Assembly (NCBI GenBank): GCA_025451715.1
Contig: JANWJY010000183.1
Location: forward strand, 1 to 6,170
From: Fimbriimonadaceae bacterium
GTDB lineage: Bacteria > Armatimonadota > Fimbriimonadia > Fimbriimonadales > Fimbriimonadaceae
Direction: 5' to 3'
Length of the DNA: 6,170 nt
Shown: positions 1 to 6,158 of the stretch, in pieces
Position numbering within the stretch: the first letter of the stretch is position 1
Layout: each line of letters begins with the position of its first letter
Made by a program: the position numbers and the translations under genes
Notes under the pieces: model-generated
Told to the model about the DNA's origin: nothing
The model's database searches: none
Seen by the model: the letters and a program-made list of their open reading frames with translations, nothing else

Positions 1-458
1 CCCTGGCCGGCGGTCGTCTCGAGGAGCACCGTGACTTGCTGGTCTGGATGTTCGTCGAACAGCTTATTGAGCGCTGTGGCCACGCGGCGAACCCCTTCGT
101 CCGTACCACTTCCCATGTGGGCGCCGGGGTGGGTCACGAGACAGCCGACGCCAAGTTGCTCGCAACGCCGTAGCTCATCGCCGAAGGCGACGCGGGAGCG
201 TTCCCGGAGATCATCGGCGGGCGAGGCCAGGTTGATCAAGTAGGAGTCGTGGCTGACGATGAGTTTGCCGATCCCAGTCGCCTTCAATGCTTCTGATAGT
301 TTGGCTACCTGCTCTTCTGTGACCTCCTTCGCCTTCCACATCTGGGGGCTGGAGGTGAAGACTTGGACAGCCGTGCAGCCGATCTCCTTGCCGTTCCGGA
401 CGGCGTCCCACAGGCCCTTGCCCGTCGGCATGTGCGCCCCGATCAGCTTGGCTGGCAT
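1..458 (-). CDS. nfo: Endonuclease IV (AP endonuclease), N-terminal part, cut by window edge
   Basis: Zinc-dependent AP endonuclease of base excision repair: it cleaves DNA 5' of abasic sites and trims blocked 3' ends. The first 152 residues are visible and the frame stays open to the window edge, about half of the usual length near 280. The start MPAKLIGAHMP matches the family's N-terminal IGAH strand. Three metal-ligand motifs are seen: HDSYLINL with H70, THPGAH with H110, and LETTAGQ with E147, corresponding to H69, H109 and E145 of the E. coli enzyme. The ATG at 458 is the only possible start, because an in-frame TAG (468-470), which is the stop of the preceding gene, lies just upstream. 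No strong Shine-Dalgarno is visible, so translation is probably coupled to the upstream gene, whose stop is 9 bases away. It appears to be the third gene of the sigma operon. The family call is near certain; the C-terminal ligands are outside the window. Confidence 0.95.
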   Translation of the reverse strand, partial: MPAKLIGAHMPTGKGLWDAVRNGKEIGCTAVQVFTSSPQMWKAKEVTEEQVAKLSEALKATGIGKLIVSHDSYLINLASPADDLRERSRVAFGDELRRCEQLGVGCLVTHPGAHMGSGTDEGVRRVATALNKLFDEHPDQQVTVLLETTAGQ

Positions 459-467
459 CGGCCAATT

Positions 468-1952
468 CTACTTGTTGCCCTTCACAGTGACGATCTGGAT
501 CCTGCCTCCCTTGAACGAGGAAGAGCGCGGAAGCATCATCTCCCGCTCCATGCGGAGGAAGCGCTCATGCTTCTGCACCCTGACCTCCTCGGCCGTCATC
601 CCGATGTTCGTTGCCGGGTAGGTCCCGTAGTTGAACATCTTGTCTGGGTCGATCTTCACATACACGAACCACCAACTATAGATCGGGATGGTCTTGACGC
701 GAAATGTCGCCGTCCCGACCTCCTGTCCAGACGATTCGAACTTGACCCAACCATCTGGTTGTTTGAGGTATGGGGCAACAGACTTACTGACAGGCAGCAA
801 AACTTTGTACTCGCGCGCTGTGTTCGGGATCACGCGCTCCGGGTTGAACTGCAGGCAGTAGAACGGCACGACCTTGTGCCAGCCGAGCGGCCTGATCTTC
901 TTCACGATCTGGTCGCGGGGAACGGGAGGCGCCGGGTTCTTCGACGCGATTCCGTGGTTCCTCTCTCGAGCCCGGTCATCGTCCTCGTAGAAGAATTCGG
1001 CGACGTGCTGCTTGCCCACAGAATCAAACACTGCGGCGCTCGCCTGCATCGGAGGCGGCGCGCCGCCCTTCCATAGCAAATAGACCGTGCCGTCCCTCTC
1101 TTGCAGCGCGCCGAGGAACGTGATCGTGACCCCCTCGACTGTCTGCGAATCACCACCGCCTGATAACGCGGCCACTATTGAGTCCACAGCCTTGTCATTG
1201 TCGAGAAGCGCAAACCCCTCAGGCACCTGTGGGGCGAAAACGTCGTCCGGGATGTCCGCCGGATACTCGTAGCGCACCAGCCCACGGAGAATCCACTTCC
1301 CGGTTGTCGACCAGTTGTACTTGCGCTGCTCGAGCGGCAGTCCTGACTTCCTCTCCGCGCTCACCTCAAACTTGAATCTCGACCCGTCGTACTTAGTCTT
1401 GCCTTCGAATGTAACGACGTCGAACTCGCCTTTCCGCACACGAGTCAGGACCGCCCCGGCTTTGGCCGATGTCCGGAACTGTTCGACCATTTTGTCGACG
1501 GTCTCGAGAGCCTCCCCTCCGCTCTGTCTCATGCTGACACCCACGTTGACGCACTTGTCCTCGAATGCGACCCACCAGCTACGTTTACCGTCGCTTCCTG
1601 AGTCAGACTCCGGTATCCGCTCGGGGAGCCCGGTCCGGTAGCGGTACTTCATGCCCTCCCTCCACTCTTGCATGTGCGGCTCGCCAGGTTTGCCTCCATC
1701 GACTAAGTAATGGCTGGCATGAAGGGCGCGCGCGTTCTGCAGCGCCTGCGCGATGTCTGTCAGCGAGACCGCCCGCGCCGGCTGCGCGACCAACAATGCG
1801 GCCACGACGATAGCCGCACCTACGCCGGTCGAGGCCACGAGCGCGATCGGACGCTTCTTCGTGCGGGGAGTGCCAGCCAACGTCTCTAACCCTTTGGTCG
1901 GACGCCAGCGGCGCAGGTTTCGAAGAGCGGATTTGTAGCTGCTATTTCCCAT
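468..1952 (-). CDS. Membrane-anchored protein with large extracytoplasmic domain, putative regulator of the adjacent ECF sigma factor
   Basis: This 494-residue protein is not assigned to a named family with certainty. Residues 1-34 are short, basic and probably cytoplasmic (many R and K). Residues about 36-56 form one hydrophobic segment. The rest lies outside the membrane. An ARA motif at 59-61 could be a signal peptidase site, but the long N-region favours an uncleaved anchor. Residues about 62-265 (from VSLTDIAQAL to DDVFAPQVPEGFALLD) have the look of LolA/RseB-like domains found next to ECF sigma genes. Residues about 270-494 are unrecognised and end in a basic tail. The extracytoplasmic part has two cysteines, C134 and C366. 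The start is the ATG at 1952, which has GAGG six bases upstream and overlaps the sigma gene by 11 bases. An upstream in-frame TTG at 1982 is a poorer choice. Position and topology suggest a sigma regulator, but no classical zinc-binding anti-sigma domain (HxxxCxxC) is present. The function is inferred. Confidence 0.8.
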   Translation of the reverse strand: MGNSSYKSALRNLRRWRPTKGLETLAGTPRTKKRPIALVASTGVGAAIVVAALLVAQPARAVSLTDIAQALQNARALHASHYLVDGGKPGEPHMQEWREGMKYRYRTGLPERIPESDSGSDGKRSWWVAFEDKCVNVGVSMRQSGGEALETVDKMVEQFRTSAKAGAVLTRVRKGEFDVVTFEGKTKYDGSRFKFEVSAERKSGLPLEQRKYNWSTTGKWILRGLVRYEYPADIPDDVFAPQVPEGFALLDNDKAVDSIVAALSGGGDSQTVEGVTITFLGALQERDGTVYLLWKGGAPPPMQASAAVFDSVGKQHVAEFFYEDDDRARERNHGIASKNPAPPVPRDQIVKKIRPLGWHKVVPFYCLQFNPERVIPNTAREYKVLLPVSKSVAPYLKQPDGWVKFESSGQEVGTATFRVKTIPIYSWWFVYVKIDPDKMFNYGTYPATNIGMTAEEVRVQKHERFLRMEREMMLPRSSSFKGGRIQIVTVKGNK

Positions 1953-2478
1953 TTTCTGCCTCACAGACTTTGGAAGGGCCAAATGTCGAACCGAGCCTCT
2001 TGACCAAGATCGCCCGAGCCTCGGAGCACCGGGACTTCACGGTCCCTGCCGGAACGCCGAGCACCTCCGCCACCTCCCGCACCGAGAGCTGGTCGACCTC
2101 GCGCAGCACGAACGCCTCGCGGTACACCTCCGGCAGTGCGCGGATCGCATCGGCCAGCACGATCCCGTCCACGGAAAGCTCCGCGAACGGTTCCGCGACA
2201 ACACCCATTGCCTCACGGCTGCGAGAACGAAGCCAGTGCGTGTACTCGTGGAACGCGATCTTGCGAAGCCAGGTCTTCAGGCTCGAATCGTGGCGGAACG
2301 CTGCCAGCCCCTCACGAGCCCTCAAGAAAGTCTGCTGCGCCAGATCTACGGCCTCGTCCTCGGAGCCGGTCAAAAAGACCAGCGTACGAAGCACCGAGGG
2401 ATAGTGCCCGTCGATAAAGGCGCGGGCGGCCCTGGGGTCGCCTGCGATCACCTTCCTGACGAGCGTTCTGTCCGACAT
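1942..2478 (-). CDS. ECF (extracytoplasmic function) RNA polymerase sigma factor
   Basis: Group 4 sigma-70 factor of 178 residues, the usual ECF size. It would direct RNA polymerase to a stress regulon. Region 2 spans about residues 21-86 and includes the DEAVDLAQQTFLRA core-binding helix and the FRHDSSLKTWLRKIA region that melts and reads the -10 element. Region 4 spans about 108-162 with LPEVYREAFVLREV and the helix-turn-helix LSVREVAEVLGVPAGTVKSR, which reads the -35 element. Regions 1 and 3 are absent, as expected. The start is the ATG at 2478 (MSDRTLVRKVIAGDP) with GGAAGAG five bases upstream. A longer frame back to 2703 would add 75 residues unlike any sigma factor and would run into the divergent mutase gene. 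The last 11 bases overlap the start of the next gene, so the two are probably translationally coupled, as sigma/anti-sigma pairs often are. The ECF subgroup cannot be named from sequence reading alone. Confidence 0.95.
   Translation of the reverse strand: MSDRTLVRKVIAGDPRAARAFIDGHYPSVLRTLVFLTGSEDEAVDLAQQTFLRAREGLAAFRHDSSLKTWLRKIAFHEYTHWLRSRSREAMGVVAEPFAELSVDGIVLADAIRALPEVYREAFVLREVDQLSVREVAEVLGVPAGTVKSRCSEARAILVKRLGSTFGPSKVCEAENGK
1959..1962 (-). promoter_or_regulatory. Ribosome binding site fixing the 494-residue protein start at 1952
   Basis: On the minus strand GAGG lies six bases before the ATG at 1952, inside the end of the sigma gene. The alternative TTG at 1982 would lengthen the overlap to 41 bases, so the ATG is preferred. 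Confidence 0.6.
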
Positions 2479-2483
2479 TGAAA

Positions 2484-2490
2484 CTCTTCC
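2484..2490 (-). promoter_or_regulatory. Ribosome binding site fixing the sigma factor start at 2478
   Basis: On the minus strand GGAAGAG is followed by a five-base spacer and the ATG at 2478. It supports the 178-residue sigma factor over the longer frame that starts inside the divergent gene. Confidence 0.6.
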
Positions 2491-2497
2491 ATCGCCA

Positions 2498-2524
2498 TAG
2501 AGCCGCGTGCGAGAGGTTCGGTTC
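2498..2524 (-). promoter_or_regulatory. Candidate ECF-type promoter of the sigma operon
   Basis: On the minus strand GAACC (2524-2520), the core of the ECF -35 consensus GGAAC, is followed after 18 bases by TCTA (2501-2498), which resembles ECF -10 elements. GAACC is repeated in tandem at 2519-2515, but that copy would leave a spacer of only 13. The transcript would start about 12 bases before the sigma ATG, just upstream of its ribosome binding site, so the leader would be very short. This would be an autoregulated promoter. The elements are short and chance matches are easy, so confidence is low. Confidence 0.3.
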
Positions 2525-2565
2525 GGAGAATCCCACAAAACTGCTTCTGGTAACTTGAAAGGCAG

Positions 2566-3909
2566 ATGGGTGCGCACTTCGCCTGCTTCAAAGCTTACGA
2601 CGTACGCGGGCGTGTGCCAGAAGACCTCAACCCAGAGCTCGCCTACCAGATTGGTCGCGCCTTCGCCGACGAGACAAAGGCAAGGAGGGTCGTCGTCGGC
2701 CACGACATCCGCCTCAGCGGCCCATCGCTCTCCGAGGCTCTGACCAAAGGGTTAAACGACGCCGGAGTGGACGTTACCGACATCGGGATGGTCGGCACCG
2801 AGACCGTTTACTTCGCCACCGCGCACTACGGCTTCGACGGCGGCGTGATGATCACCGCCAGCCACAACCCGCCGCAGGACAACGGCATGAAGATGGTCCG
2901 CGACCAGAGCAAGCCGATCAGCAGCGACACCGGGCTCAACGCGATCGAGCACCGCGCGTTCGAGCAGAAGTGGCAGCGCACGGGAAAGGGGGCCAACGAA
3001 ACGCGCGACGTGTACGACGGCTTCATCCAGCACCTCCTCACCTTCTGCGACCCGACCAAGATCAAGCCACTCAGAATCCTCGCCAAACCAGGTAACGGCG
3101 CGGCCGGGATCGCTATGCGAAAGCTAGCACCGCACCTCCCGATCACCGTCGAGGAGATGCAGTTCGAGCCTGACGGCACCTTCCCAAACGGCGTCCCCAA
3201 CCCGATCCTCGAAGACAACCGCAAGGACATCGAGGACCGGCTGAAGCAGGGTGGATTCGACCTAGGCGTCGCCTGGGACGGCGATTACGACCGCTGCTTC
3301 TTCCTCGACGGCACCGGCCGGTTCATCGAGGGCTACTACATCGTCGGCGTGCTCGCCGAGGCGATCCTCAAGAACAACCCGGGTGGCACAGTCATCTACG
3401 ACCCTCGCCTCACGTGGAACACGCTGGAGGTCGTGAAGAGGGCTGGCGGCAAGGCCGTCATGTGCAAGTCCGGGCACGCGTTCATCAAGGAAAGGATGCG
3501 CGCCGAGGACGCCGTTTACGGCGGCGAGATGAGCGCCCACCACTACTTCAAGGGCAACTGGTACTGCGACAGCGGAATGGTCCCTCTCCTGCTGATCCTC
3601 CAATTGGTCAGCGAGAGCGGCCGGAGCCTCGCCGACCTCGTCGAGGAGATGATGCGCAAGTACCCGTGCTCGGGCGAGACCAACAGCATCGTCCCCGACG
3701 TCCCGACTGTCCTCCAAAGGGTCGAAACGGCATTCGCAGACGGCACGATCGACAAGACCGACGGGGTCAGTATCGAGTATCCGACGTGGCGGTTCAACCT
3801 CCGAGGCAGCAACACCGAGCCGGTCATCCGCCTCAACGTCGAGTCGCGGGGCGACCGGGCCCTTGTGGACGAAAAGACCGAAGAGCTCCTGAAACTGATC
3901 CTCGGCTAG
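2566..3909 (+). CDS. manB: Phosphomannomutase / phosphoglucomutase (ManB/CpsG type)
   Basis: Cytoplasmic alpha-D-phosphohexomutase, 447 residues, complete and of normal family length. It interconverts mannose-6-phosphate and mannose-1-phosphate (and often the glucose pair), feeding GDP-mannose and envelope glycan synthesis. The N-terminus CFKAYDVRG (7-15) is the family's opening strand. TASHNPPQDNGMK holds the phosphoserine S99. DGDYDR (238-243) is the magnesium loop. GEMSAHHYF (320-328) is the sugar-specificity loop in the form seen in E. coli CpsG. RGSNTEP (413-419) is the phosphate-binding loop of domain 4. These features favour phosphomannomutase over phosphoglucosamine mutase (GlmM); dual specificity for glucose is possible. 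The ATG has AAAGG only three bases upstream, which is close, but no other in-frame start fits. It is transcribed divergently from the sigma operon, and no clear terminator follows it. Confidence 0.93.
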   Translation: MGAHFACFKAYDVRGRVPEDLNPELAYQIGRAFADETKARRVVVGHDIRLSGPSLSEALTKGLNDAGVDVTDIGMVGTETVYFATAHYGFDGGVMITASHNPPQDNGMKMVRDQSKPISSDTGLNAIEHRAFEQKWQRTGKGANETRDVYDGFIQHLLTFCDPTKIKPLRILAKPGNGAAGIAMRKLAPHLPITVEEMQFEPDGTFPNGVPNPILEDNRKDIEDRLKQGGFDLGVAWDGDYDRCFFLDGTGRFIEGYYIVGVLAEAILKNNPGGTVIYDPRLTWNTLEVVKRAGGKAVMCKSGHAFIKERMRAEDAVYGGEMSAHHYFKGNWYCDSGMVPLLLILQLVSESGRSLADLVEEMMRKYPCSGETNSIVPDVPTVLQRVETAFADGTIDKTDGVSIEYPTWRFNLRGSNTEPVIRLNVESRGDRALVDEKTEELLKLILG

Positions 3910-3917
3910 GCCCTCGC

Positions 3918-3939
3918 TGAACCTAATTTGAACCTAATT
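3918..3939 (+). repeat. Perfect tandem 11-bp direct repeat, Pho-box-like
   Basis: The unit TGAACCTAATT occurs twice back to back with no mismatch. Each unit is a 7-base core (TGAACCT) plus a 4-base A/T spacer, giving one helical turn per unit, the geometry bound by PhoB/OmpR-family winged-helix regulators. Read one base earlier, the units are CTGAACCT and TTGAACCT, each one mismatch from the cyanobacterial Pho-box unit PyTTAAPyPy(T/A). A weak third unit may follow at 3939-3946. The repeat ends 22 bases before the candidate -35 of the downstream porin gene. The repeat itself is certain; operator function is inferred. Confidence 0.55.
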
Positions 3940-3961
3940 CTAAGGATTTTTACCAGGACGG

Positions 3962-3990
3962 TTGCGCAGAAGTGGTTCTTGCCTCATAAT
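3962..3990 (+). promoter_or_regulatory. Candidate sigma-70 promoter for the SLH/beta-barrel gene
   Basis: CATAAT (3985-3990) matches the -10 consensus at five of six bases. TTGCGC (3962-3967) keeps the TTG of the -35 element. The spacer is exactly 17 bases. Transcription would begin near 3997 and give a leader of roughly 180 bases. The weak -35 would suit an activator binding the tandem repeat upstream. Confidence 0.45.
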
Positions 3991-4023
3991 GTCTGAAGTA
4001 CTGGACAGAGTGCCATTACTAAA

Positions 4024-4121
4024 AGCAGACGCAGGATGCGTCGCTAAGCTGGGACCGAGACGGCTTAGGCATGACACGGAACTTAAGGCAAGTTAGTCAG
4101 GCTCTAAACTTCATCGGTCTC
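4024..4121 (+). ncRNA. Structured 5' leader of the SLH/beta-barrel mRNA (candidate riboregulator)
   Basis: Hairpin 1 is GACGCA/TGCGTC (4028-4033 with 4037-4042, loop GGA). It can grow by AGC/GCT across a bulged A at 4027. Hairpin 2 is CTAAGCTG/CGGCTTAG (4044-4051 with 4061-4068, one G-U pair, nine-base loop). Hairpin 3 is AACTT/AAGTT (4080-4084 with 4090-4094). The loop of hairpin 2 contains GACCGA (4053-4058), complementary to TCGGTC (4114-4119), so a pseudoknot is possible. I compared it by eye with c-di-GMP and cobalamin riboswitch consensus features and saw no match. The complementarities are directly visible; a regulatory role is inferred. Confidence 0.4.
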
Positions 4122-4167
4122 TCCTAGCAACATCCTGTATCTGCACGTGGAAACACAGGAGATACAG
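4120..4167 (+). promoter_or_regulatory. Shine-Dalgarno with two alternative sequestering pairings
   Basis: The Shine-Dalgarno AGGAG (4157-4161) lies 13 bases before the ATG at 4175, longer than usual. It has two competing partners. TCTCCT (4120-4125) is perfectly complementary to AGGAGA (4157-4162). Separately, CTGTATCT (4135-4142) and AGATACAG (4160-4167) form a perfect 8-bp stem that takes the last two Shine-Dalgarno bases, capped by GTG/CAC and a GAAA tetraloop (4150-4153). The two pairings share bases 4160-4162 and exclude each other. Either would limit ribosome access, pointing to translational control. Confidence 0.45.
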
Positions 4168-4174
4168 CGAAAAA

Positions 4175-6127
4175 ATGAATCGCACGCTCAAATTTGCGTT
4201 CGGCGTCGTTCTTGGCCTCGGCCTCGTAATGCCCGCCGCAGCGCAGAACTTCCCGGATATTCCGGACAACCACTGGGCATACGAAGCAATCGCGAACCTC
4301 AAGGGCAAGATCCTGTTCGGTTATCCGGACGGCCTCTACCGCCCTGCACGGCCTATGAGCCGCGCAGAGTTCGCAGTTGCCACTAACCAGCTCTACCAGA
4401 TGATGATGGCCAAGGACAACCAGCTCCAGAGCGCCATCGACGCCCTCACACGAAGGCTCGACCAGCACGCCACCCACGGCACCGGCGGGACCGGCGGCGT
4501 GTCCCAGGCCGACTTCGACGCCCTCAAGCGACAGGTCAATGAGATGCAGACGCGCCTCAACGCCATGCAGTCGTGGGGCCAGGACATCGCGAACCTCAAG
4601 CGACTGTCGACCGAGTTCGAGCGAGAGCTCGCGGCGATGGGCGTGGACATGGACGCGATGAAGCGCGACTTCGCCGACTTGGCGGCTCGCGTCAAGAAGC
4701 TCGAGGACGGCGGCGGCAGCGGCATGCCGTTCAACATCCACGGTGAAGGCAACTTCGTCGTGACGGCGGGCCACAGCACGGACAGCCTCTTCGGTATGAC
4801 GAGGACCGGTCGCGTCACTGGCATCGGCCAGAGCGGCAGCGACTTCGATGGAGTCGCGGTCGGCATGACCAACGACCTGGACATGTTCCACGAGATCAAT
4901 GTCTCGATGGACGGCAAGTCTGGCGAGAACGTCAGCTGGGTCGTATCGATGAACATGGGCAACATGTTCGGCTGGTTCGACGAGGCCAACTTCGGCGACA
5001 CCAACTCGCAGGGCGCAGGGATGTCCTTCGAGGACAATGAGGACAACATCCTCTATGTCGACCAGGCGAACGCGACGTTCGACACGAACGTCGCCGGCCA
5101 AGGCTTCACCGCCACAGTCGGCCGCTTCCGCCACAGCGGTGGCGCGTTCTTCATGGCCCGCCCGGACTACACCGAGTTCTTCGAGAACAAGCGGTGGGAC
5201 AACGGCGAGTTCGTGATGGACGGTGCGAAGCTGAACTTCGACTTCGGCAGCGTCGACCTGACCGCCTTTGCGGCACGCAACAGCGACCGCACGGGCATCG
5301 GTGAGGACTCTCCGAACCTCAACCTGATGATGCACGACCTGGGCGACGACGAGTTCCTCGTGGACGCGATGCTCGGCTTCGAGCTGGCAGCGGCCCTTGG
5401 TGGCAACGGCAGTCTTCGCGGCGTGTACTACCTGCAGGACAGCTACGACGTTGACAGCGGCATCAACCGCATGAGCACGTTTGGCGGCGAGTTGAACCTC
5501 GACCTCGGTAGCCTCGACTTCTACGGCGTATACTCGCAGACGAACTTTGGTTACAACACGACCACCGTTCTCGACAGCGACAACGCGGCGTGGGCCGCAT
5601 GGCTCGCATACGAATCCGACTCGTTCGGCTTCGATGTCGGCTATGCGCGAGTCGAAGGCAACTTCGGCGCGTTCGGCAACTGGGGCCGACTCGGCACCCA
5701 GTGGAACCCGACCAACATCGAGGGCTTCGGTGGCGGCGTCTGGCTCAAGCTAGGCAACCGCATGAAGCTCATGGCAGGCGCCGCGATGTTCGATGGCGCT
5801 GAGGACGCTCCTGGCCTCTTCGGTCTTCCGATCACTACGGACGACCAGGTCCAGAGCTACCACCTCGGACTCGACTACGAGCTCAATAGCGCTTGGGACC
5901 TCAAGCTAGGCTATGAGAACGTGAAGTTCGACTTCGACGCGGGCCTCGACCCCAGCCAGCGATGGTACACAGTCGGCCTGAGCCACGACCTCAGTGAAGC
6001 TGCGAAGTTCTCCATCATGTACATGATGAGCGACGTGGACTTCAAGGGTATCGGCGGACTCGACCCGTTCGGTGCCGACCGGTACAAGGGTGGCATCCTG
6101 AGCACCCAGCTCTCCTTCAAGTTCTAA
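4175..6127 (+). CDS. SLH-domain outer-membrane beta-barrel protein (OmpM/SlpA-like tether-porin)
   Basis: This 650-residue envelope protein joins the outer membrane to the cell wall and probably forms a pore. Residues 1-23 are a signal peptide ending AAA before Q24. One SLH domain (about 25-75) has FPDIPDNHWAYEAI at its start, GYPDGLYRP in the middle and MSRAEFA at its end, a variant of the TRAE motif. Such domains bind wall polysaccharide, often pyruvylated. Residues about 76-95 and 110-178 are heptad-rich coiled coil, split by a Gly-rich linker HGTGGTGG (101-108). After a Gly/Ser hinge (179-183), residues about 186-650 alternate polar and aromatic/hydrophobic stretches typical of transmembrane beta-strands. 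They end in LSTQLSFKF, with the terminal Phe used in BamA recognition. The order matches OmpM of Negativicutes and SlpA of Thermus and Deinococcus. The long structured leader suggests an abundant, regulated product. Substrate and pore size cannot be read from the sequence. Confidence 0.88.
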   Translation: MNRTLKFAFGVVLGLGLVMPAAAQNFPDIPDNHWAYEAIANLKGKILFGYPDGLYRPARPMSRAEFAVATNQLYQMMMAKDNQLQSAIDALTRRLDQHATHGTGGTGGVSQADFDALKRQVNEMQTRLNAMQSWGQDIANLKRLSTEFERELAAMGVDMDAMKRDFADLAARVKKLEDGGGSGMPFNIHGEGNFVVTAGHSTDSLFGMTRTGRVTGIGQSGSDFDGVAVGMTNDLDMFHEINVSMDGKSGENVSWVVSMNMGNMFGWFDEANFGDTNSQGAGMSFEDNEDNILYVDQANATFDTNVAGQGFTATVGRFRHSGGAFFMARPDYTEFFENKRWDNGEFVMDGAKLNFDFGSVDLTAFAARNSDRTGIGEDSPNLNLMMHDLGDDEFLVDAMLGFELAAALGGNGSLRGVYYLQDSYDVDSGINRMSTFGGELNLDLGSLDFYGVYSQTNFGYNTTTVLDSDNAAWAAWLAYESDSFGFDVGYARVEGNFGAFGNWGRLGTQWNPTNIEGFGGGVWLKLGNRMKLMAGAAMFDGAEDAPGLFGLPITTDDQVQSYHLGLDYELNSAWDLKLGYENVKFDFDAGLDPSQRWYTVGLSHDLSEAAKFSIMYMMSDVDFKGIGGLDPFGADRYKGGILSTQLSFKF

Positions 6128-6158
6128 ACGAGAAGGCTGTAGCTAGCAAGCGTGGCCC

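Noticed and set aside
363..1076. 237-residue plus-strand open frame
   Set aside because: It is a shadow of the nfo start and of the 494-residue membrane protein gene, rich in R, H and L with no domain, and it crosses the junction of two well-supported minus-strand genes.
1953..1982. TTG start adding ten residues to the 494-residue protein
   Set aside because: The downstream ATG at 1952 has GAGG at ideal spacing and gives a short overlap typical of coupled genes.
2479..2703. 75-residue N-terminal extension of the sigma factor
   Set aside because: It would overlap the divergent mutase by more than 130 bases and has no sigma-like sequence; the ATG at 2478 has a good ribosome binding site.
3414..3920. 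168-residue plus-strand open frame inside the phosphomannomutase gene
   Set aside because: It is in a shifted frame, very rich in R, P and G, and overlaps the region encoding the conserved mutase active-site loops.
3910..3960. Rho-independent terminator after the mutase gene
   Set aside because: No GC-rich stem followed by a T-run is present; the only T-run (3947-3951) is not preceded by an inverted repeat.
4147..4386. GTG-initiated 79-residue frame crossing the porin start, as a possible leader peptide
   Set aside because: No Shine-Dalgarno precedes the GTG, and the frame runs out of phase through the signal peptide and SLH coding region.
4124..5335. 403-residue open frame on the minus strand opposite the SLH/beta-barrel gene
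   Set aside because: Its composition is dominated by V, E, A, H and R, as expected for the antisense of GC-rich coding sequence. It has no recognisable domain, and the plus-strand gene has a clear signal peptide, SLH domain and barrel.
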